Part shown: piece after piece, positions 61,755 to 64,000 of the stretch
Position numbering within the stretch: the first letter of the stretch is position 1
Layout of the letters: every line of letters begins with the position of its first letter
NCBI GenBank assembly: GCA_019119615.1
Contig: DWWQ01000054.1
Span: 18,647-82,646, forward strand
From: Candidatus Alistipes stercoravium
GTDB lineage: Bacteria; Bacteroidota; Bacteroidia; Bacteroidales; Rikenellaceae
Length of the DNA stretch: 64,000 nt
Direction of reading: 5' to 3'
Made by a program: the position numbers and the translations under genes
Notes under the pieces: generated by a model
Seen by the model: only the letters and a program-made list of their open reading frames with translations
What the model was told of the DNA's origin: nothing
Database searches by the model: none

Positions 61755-62561
61755 GTGCTGACACTGTTTGCCAAATACGAAGGAGCCGGCAACGACTTCA
61801 TCCTGATCGACAACCGCGAAGGAGGCTTCACACCCGATCCGCAGCGGATCGCCAGGCTCTGCGACCGCCACTTCGGCATCGGGGCCGACGGTCTGATGAC
61901 CCTTGCGCGCAGCACCGAGGAGGACTGCACGATGCGCTACTTCAACGCCGACGGTTCGGAAGGCGAGATGTGCGGCAACGGAGCCCGCTGCTTCGCCCTC
62001 TTCGCCGAACATCTGGGAATCGGCGGCGAACACAAGTATTTCCGTGCAACCGACGGCCTGCATACGGCGACCATCCGCCGCACGAAAGGGCTGGAAGGCC
62101 TTGTGGAGTTGAGTATGTGCGATGTCGGGCAGATCCGCAGCGGTGCAGGATGGTGGTTCCTCAATACGGGCGTCCCCCATTACGTCGAATTTGCCGAGGA
62201 GCTCGGCGCGGTCGATGTCTGCGGCCGCGGCCGCACGATCCGCTACGACACCGGGCGGTTCCCGCAGGGCACGAACGTCAATTTCGTCCGCATCACGGAC
62301 AAGGGGCATATCTCCGTACGCACCTACGAGCGGGGCGTCGAGGCCGAAACGCTCGCCTGCGGCACGGGAGCCACGGCCGCAGCCATCATCACGAACTTCG
62401 TCGCCCAGCCCGACACGACCCATTATGAAATCTCCGTTCCCGGAGGCGTGCTTTCGGTACGCTTTTCGCGGGAACCCCATACGGAACACTACACGAACAT
62501 CCGCCTCACGGGCCCGGCACGGCGCGTTTTCGAGGGGAGATTCGGAACCGAAAATTTCTAA
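61755..62561 (+). CDS. dapF: Diaminopimelate epimerase
   Basis: Interconverts LL- and meso-diaminopimelate for lysine and peptidoglycan. The 268-residue product has both active-site cysteines: MCGNGARCFALF and ETLACGTGATAAA. The entry FAKYEGAGNDFILIDN is typical. I start at GTG 61755 (reading MLTLFAKYEGAGN) because family members begin there and the promoter box lies just upstream. The ATG at 61641 would cross that box. Confidence 0.93.
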   Translation: MLTLFAKYEGAGNDFILIDNREGGFTPDPQRIARLCDRHFGIGADGLMTLARSTEEDCTMRYFNADGSEGEMCGNGARCFALFAEHLGIGGEHKYFRATDGLHTATIRRTKGLEGLVELSMCDVGQIRSGAGWWFLNTGVPHYVEFAEELGAVDVCGRGRTIRYDTGRFPQGTNVNFVRITDKGHISVRTYERGVEAETLACGTGATAAAIITNFVAQPDTTHYEISVPGGVLSVRFSREPHTEHYTNIRLTGPARRVFEGRFGTENF

Positions 62562-62591
62562 CCAACCACCAACAATCCGTTATTTTCATCC

Positions 62592-62786
62592 ATGAAAACA
62601 CAGAAGGGAGTTCGCGACCCGCACTCGGACGAACTCCGCAAAGCCAAACGCCTCGAGCCGATGCGCAAAAGCGGCAAGGAACGCCATGCGCTTTACAGCA
62701 GCCTCCACGACGAGGACGACGAGGAGTACACCTACACACGGCGGGAATCGGCGCTCGACTACCTCGACGACGAAGAAGAACAATAG
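62592..62786 (+). CDS. Small acidic hypothetical protein
   Basis: A 64-residue protein with a basic first half ([19 protein letters not shown]) and an acidic Asp/Glu-Tyr second half ([24 protein letters not shown]). No signal, membrane helix or known motif. It lies 30 bases after dapF and 4 before the alpha/beta hydrolase in the same orientation, consistent with translation. I do not recognise a function. Confidence 0.7.
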   Translation: MKTQKGVRDPHSDELRKAKRLEPMRKSGKERHALYSSLHDEDDEEYTYTRRESALDYLDDEEEQ

Positions 62787-62790
62787 CATC

Positions 62791-63606
62791 ATGACCGAAA
62801 AATTCATCATGGCTGGGCCCACGGCCCTGCACGTCTGCGACTCGGAACAGGGCGAGCGGTGCGTGGTGCTGCTCCACGGCTACCTTGAGTCGCTGCTTGT
62901 CTGGGACGACTTCATCCCGCTGCTCTACAAACAGGTGCGTGTCGTAACGCTCGACCTTCCGGGCCACGGCATCTCGGTCGTTACGGGCGAATGCCATACG
63001 ATGGAGTTCCTCGCCGATACGGTGGCCGAGGGCCTCAAGGCGCTGGGTATCGAACGCTGTACGCTGGTCGGCCATTCGATGGGCGGCTATGTCGCACTGG
63101 CCTTTTGCGAACGCCACCCCGAAATGCTCGACGGCCTGATACTGTTGAGTTCGACGCCCAATCCCGACACGGAGGAGAAAGCCGAGAACCGACGCCGCGA
63201 GATCGCCCTCGTGCAGGCCGGAAAGAAGGAGATGCTCGCCCGCGTAGCGCCGGCAGCAGGATTTGCCGAGGAGAACCGCACCCGGATGGCGGATGCGATC
63301 GAGGATCTCACCGAGCAGGTCTTCGTAACCGAAGAGGAGGGCATCGTCGCCCTGCTTAACGGCATGATCGCCCGCAAGGACCAGAACGGGATGCTGCGCC
63401 AGACGAAGGTTCCCGTTCTCTTCATCCTCGGGCGCAAGGACAACTACATCCCCGTGGAGGTGGCCGAAAAGATGGTGGCCGACCATCCCGAGGCGCGCGT
63501 TGTCTGGCTCGAGCACTCGGGCCACATGGGATTTCTCGAGGAGCCGGAGGCGACGGCCAAGGCGCTGCTCGACTTTGTCGCCGAGACCGGGAAGACGAAT
63601 AAATAG
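62791..63606 (+). CDS. Alpha/beta hydrolase
   Basis: A 271-residue cytosolic alpha/beta-hydrolase: oxyanion HG in [17 protein letters not shown], nucleophile in [14 protein letters not shown], acid near GRKDNYIP and the catalytic His in [13 protein letters not shown]. Related to esterase/haloperoxidase-like enzymes; substrate unknown. I start at [10 protein letters not shown] (62791); the longer frame overlaps the small gene before it. Confidence 0.88.
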   Translation: MTEKFIMAGPTALHVCDSEQGERCVVLLHGYLESLLVWDDFIPLLYKQVRVVTLDLPGHGISVVTGECHTMEFLADTVAEGLKALGIERCTLVGHSMGGYVALAFCERHPEMLDGLILLSSTPNPDTEEKAENRRREIALVQAGKKEMLARVAPAAGFAEENRTRMADAIEDLTEQVFVTEEEGIVALLNGMIARKDQNGMLRQTKVPVLFILGRKDNYIPVEVAEKMVADHPEARVVWLEHSGHMGFLEEPEATAKALLDFVAETGKTNK

Positions 63607-63657
63607 GAGAATAAACACCCAACCCGTACCGCAGAGAGGGTTGAAAACCAACATGAC

Positions 63658-63690
63658 AAAACTCCGGGGCCTCACGGTTCCGGAGTTTTT
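63658..63690 (+). terminator. Intrinsic terminator after the hydrolase gene
   Basis: AAAACTCCGG / CCGGAGTTTT with a 12-base loop and TTTTT. The rest of the roughly 300-base gap to the 5S gene contains no convincing gene. Confidence 0.8.
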
Positions 63691-63868
63691 CATACGACTC
63701 AGCGAGTCGCGCAAGTCGCATATCCCCTTCGCAGACTGCTTTTCAGGCCTCTCCCGCGCATGGGGAAAGGGTTCGGCCGACAGTCCGACAGCCGAGACAT
63801 CACGGAGCGCCTGCCTCCGGTTGGAGCAGACAGGCGCAGCCCCCCCCATACAGCTGGTAGCTATGTAC

Positions 63869-63902
63869 AAAAAAAAGGTCAGACCATAAAGATCTGACCT
63901 TG
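63869..63902 (-). terminator. rRNA operon terminator
   Basis: On the minus strand, AAGGTCAGA / TCTGACCTT (loop of 9 bases, plus-strand arms 63875-63883 and 63893-63901) is followed by a run of T, just after the 5S gene. Confidence 0.85.
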
Positions 63903-63904
63903 AA

Positions 63905-64000
<96 letters not shown>

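Noticed and set aside
63653..63889. 78-codon plus-strand frame before the 5S gene
   Set aside because: Its first codons lie inside the terminator hairpin and its last in the rRNA terminator; no motif.

Overview
The window looks like chromosomal housekeeping DNA of a GC-rich Bacteroidales, most likely Alistipes or a close Rikenellaceae relative. The genus is an inference. It rests on the many Bacteroidetes -7 promoter boxes (TAnnTTTG), Bacteroidetes-type envelope families (carboxypeptidase-like-domain TonB receptor, lipoprotein TamL-like barrel, duplicated Skp/OmpH, DUF6377 regulator), a TatA/TatC-only Tat system and high GC. I see no phage, transposon, CRISPR array or tRNA gene. The right edge enters an rRNA operon at its 5S gene.

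Layout. 1-5.9 kb: a truncated secreted protein, then ftsY-rimO, a ZapB-like/zapA pair separated by a 40-bp tandem repeat, a structured RNA with 6S-like position and stem, and rny. 6-12.8 kb: a TonB receptor with a surface-lipoprotein partner, a split ThrE-type exporter (YjjP + YjjB) coupled to a DUF6064 membrane protein, and an HD phosphohydrolase. 12.8-19.1 kb (minus): D-lactate-dehydrogenase-like FAD/Fe-S protein, DHOD-like protein, gcvT and a GNAT-like protein. 19.2-25 kb: a receiver-like/PPDK fusion protein, gdhA and a TlpA-like lipoprotein. 25.1-34.7 kb (minus): mreB-mreC-mreD-mrdA-rodA continuing almost without gaps into a Ca2+-type P-ATPase and a PAP2 phosphatase with a barrel-like tail. 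34.9-37.3 kb: gpsA-pgi.

37.5-46.2 kb is the most interesting block. A membrane-spanning DUF6377 regulator precedes a Gfo/Idh/MocA oxidoreductase, tatA, a Tat-exported Gfo/Idh/MocA oxidoreductase, a DUF1080 lipoprotein and a secreted sugar isomerase/epimerase. tatC and an AraC regulator follow. The four enzymes fit an oxidation-elimination route for cleaving glycosides through 3-keto sugars, run largely in the periplasm, with the Tat translocase encoded beside its own substrate.

46.3-51.8 kb (minus): nadK-uppS-bamA-skp-skp envelope block, divergent from pdxJ. 52-64 kb: SGNH hydrolase, CCA-adding/HD nucleotidyltransferase, a second member of the secreted family seen at the left edge, thioesterase-tsaC-VOC, yebC, tamL-like, nitroreductase, dapF, a small acidic protein, an alpha/beta hydrolase and the 3' part of a 5S rRNA gene.
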